Of a DNA stretch of 64,000 nucleotides, positions 62,612-64,000 are shown in pieces; position 1 is the stretch's first letter; the number at the start of each line of letters is the position of its first letter. A program made the translations under genes and the position numbers. Under the pieces are notes generated by a model that saw only the letters and a program-made list of their open reading frames with translations, was not told where the DNA came from and made no database searches. The stretch lies in NCBI RefSeq assembly GCF_000179595.2, contig NZ_JH556659.1:795905-859904 (forward strand). The letters are read 5' to 3'. The stretch comes from Acetivibrio cellulolyticus CD2 (lineage in GTDB: Bacteria; Bacillota; Clostridia; Acetivibrionales; Acetivibrionaceae).

Positions 62612-64000
62612 ATGTTAAAAAGATTTGTTACAATTGCAGTAATTTCTGCATTGACTCTCAGTACAATGATGTTTTCAGGGTGCTCTGACACTGCACCAAA
62701 AACAACTGAAGTAAAAGATGAAGCACCAAATTCTGGAAACGCAAACAAAGAAGAACTGATAATGGCTGCAGGAAGCGAGCCTGATGGAGGGTTTGACCCC
62801 ACAACAGGCTGGGGGAGGTATGGTTCACCCCTATTTCAAAGTACGCTTTTAAAACGCGACAGTGACATGAAAATAATTAATGACCTGGCTACTGAATATT
62901 CTGTAAGCAGTGATGGTCTTGTCTGGACTGTAAAGCTTCGCAAGGATGTTAAATTTTCAGATGGGAAACCTCTTACAGCCGCTGATGTTGTATTTACATA
63001 TGAGACTACCGCAAAAAGCATTTCTGTTGTGGACCTTTCTATAATGAAAAGTGTTGAAGCTGTAGATGATTATACAGTAAAGTATACCTTAAAAAATAAA
63101 CAATCCACATTTATAAATATACTTACAAACACAGGTATAGTGCCAAAACATGCATACAGTCAGGATTATTCCCAAAAGCCTATAGGCTCGGGACCTTTCA
63201 AATTTATTCAATGGGACAAGGGTCAGCAGCTTATTGTTGAGGCCAATCCTGAATACTATGGTGAAAAACCTTACTTTAAAAAGATAACATTTCTCTATCT
63301 AAGTGAAGAAGCTGCCTTTGCAGCAGCACAAGCTGGTGAGGTGGATATAGCTGCTGTAGTTCCTGCCTATGCAAAGCAAAAGGTTAACGGCATGAGGCTT
63401 GAAGCTGTTCAAAGCGTAGATAATCGCGGAATTATGTTTCCGTATGTCAAATCTGGCAGTAAAACAAAGGATGGTTATCCAATTGGTAACGATGTAACGT
63501 CAGATATATCAATTCGTAAAGCTATAAATATTGCTGTTGACAGAAAAGCACTCCTGGATGGCATATTAAACGGTTATGGTTCACCGGCTTACACAATCTG
63601 TGATAAAATGCCATGGTGGAACCCTGATACAGTGATAAAAGATGCTGATGAAGAGGGTGCTAAAAAAATATTAGCAGAAGGCGGCTGGAAAGATACTAAT
63701 GGAGATGGTGTACTTGAAAAGGATAATTTGGCTGCTGAGTTTAAGCTTGTCTATCCTTCAGGTGATCAAACCCGTCAGTCTTTGGCAATAGCCGTTGCCG
63801 ATAAAGTAAAATCCATAGGAATTAAAATTAATGTTGACGGTAAGAGTTGGGATGAAATTAAAACATTGATGTATTCCAACGCCATTCTCTTCGGATGGGG
63901 AAGTCATGATCCGTTAGAAATGTACAACCTTTACAGCAGTAGGTTAAAGGGTCAGGATTATTACAATTCAGGCTATTATGAAAATCCAACTGTTGATGAA
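62612..64000 (+). CDS. Peptide/nickel-type ABC transporter substrate-binding lipoprotein (3' end outside window)
   Basis: 463 codons are present from ATG 62612, 10 bp after AGGAGG, and the frame is open to the end. The signal peptide ends in a lipobox (MMFSGC, Cys about residue 23), so the protein is a membrane-anchored lipoprotein. SBP family 5 features include LATEYSVSSDGLVWTVKLR, VKFSDGKPLTAADVVFTYE, GSGPFKFIQWDKGQ and IRKAINIAVDRKALLDGILNG. Relatives bind peptides, nickel chelates or other solutes. Permease and ATPase genes should follow beyond the window. The neighbouring hydrogenase scrap is a weak hint at nickel, though [FeFe] enzymes do not need it. Confidence 0.92.
   Translation, partial: MLKRFVTIAVISALTLSTMMFSGCSDTAPKTTEVKDEAPNSGNANKEELIMAAGSEPDGGFDPTTGWGRYGSPLFQSTLLKRDSDMKIINDLATEYSVSSDGLVWTVKLRKDVKFSDGKPLTAADVVFTYETTAKSISVVDLSIMKSVEAVDDYTVKYTLKNKQSTFINILTNTGIVPKHAYSQDYSQKPIGSGPFKFIQWDKGQQLIVEANPEYYGEKPYFKKITFLYLSEEAAFAAAQAGEVDIAAVVPAYAKQKVNGMRLEAVQSVDNRGIMFPYVKSGSKTKDGYPIGNDVTSDISIRKAINIAVDRKALLDGILNGYGSPAYTICDKMPWWNPDTVIKDADEEGAKKILAEGGWKDTNGDGVLEKDNLAAEFKLVYPSGDQTRQSLAIAVADKVKSIGIKINVDGKSWDEIKTLMYSNAILFGWGSHDPLEMYNLYSSRLKGQDYYNSGYYENPTVDE

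Overview
The window looks like chromosome from a strictly anaerobic, cellulose-degrading member of the Clostridia (Firmicutes). It is AT-rich, has strong Shine-Dalgarno sites, and uses TTG and GTG starts often. It carries a secreted family 3 cellulose-binding protein and a GH5 endoglucanase with a type I dockerin, so the organism probably makes a cellulosome. The nif cluster has the Clostridium pasteurianum layout. I cannot name the species from sequence alone.

Region by region: (1) 1-5934, cell-surface and cellulosome genes, split by an IS1634-type insertion sequence whose two sides carry an exact 104-bp direct repeat. (2) 6045-10994, a degenerate rhomboid-like membrane protein, a GntR/YtrA-type regulator with a perfect palindromic operator, its ABC exporter, and an ankyrin-repeat protein. 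(3) 11022-13175, a group II intron with maturase, lying between two copies of a dispersed terminator-bearing repeat. (4) 13265-15286, small or unknown genes (DUF3189, a secreted protein, DUF1294). (5) 15456-23028, a four-gene DNA-processing cluster: inactive AddB-like helicase, active UvrD helicase, separate Fe-S PD-(D/E)XK nuclease and RecJ-like exonuclease. (6) 23035-30856, a PP2C phosphatase and a Ser/Thr kinase with a C-terminal seven-repeat propeller, then SEC-C, class II aldolase, coiled-coil repeat and TPR proteins. (7) 30861-34265, a T-box leader, a small membrane protein and valS.

(8) 34355-47511, the nitrogen fixation cluster nifH-nifI1-nifI2-nifD-nifK-nifE-nifN/B-fdx-modA-modB-nifV(omega)-nifV(alpha). 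It encodes the Fe protein, its PII-type post-translational switches, the MoFe protein, the FeMo-cofactor scaffold and NifB core, a 2Fe-2S ferredoxin, molybdate uptake parts without modC, and a split homocitrate synthase. The nifH leader holds two consecutive intrinsic-terminator-like hairpins, which suggests control by antitermination. nadE follows.

(9) 50147-61211, a tRNA-His/Gln/Lys operon, then about 10.7 kb of arsenic and thiol-redox genes: MarR, two ArsP-type permeases, two ArsR repressors, Cys-rich small proteins, thioredoxins, CcdA, a truncated arsD, acr3, a CoA-disulfide reductase/rhodanese fusion, and an AAA/DUF4143 ATPase. The block ends in a perfect 89-bp repeat of the 3' half of tRNA-Lys plus its terminator. 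This is the signature of an island integrated at a tRNA gene, but no integrase is visible. The far copy is followed by 26 bp identical to the 5' end of the group II intron at 11126. (10) 61272-64000, an SDR reductase behind a structured leader and short upstream ORF, a C-terminal scrap of an [FeFe]-hydrogenase, and the start of a peptide/nickel-type ABC transporter binding lipoprotein that runs off the window.

Most interesting points: the tRNA-Lys-bounded arsenic island, the split AddAB-like/RecJ cluster, the nifH leader, the long target duplication around the IS, and a family of short stem-loop repeats ending in TTCTAAAAT found just after genes or terminators.
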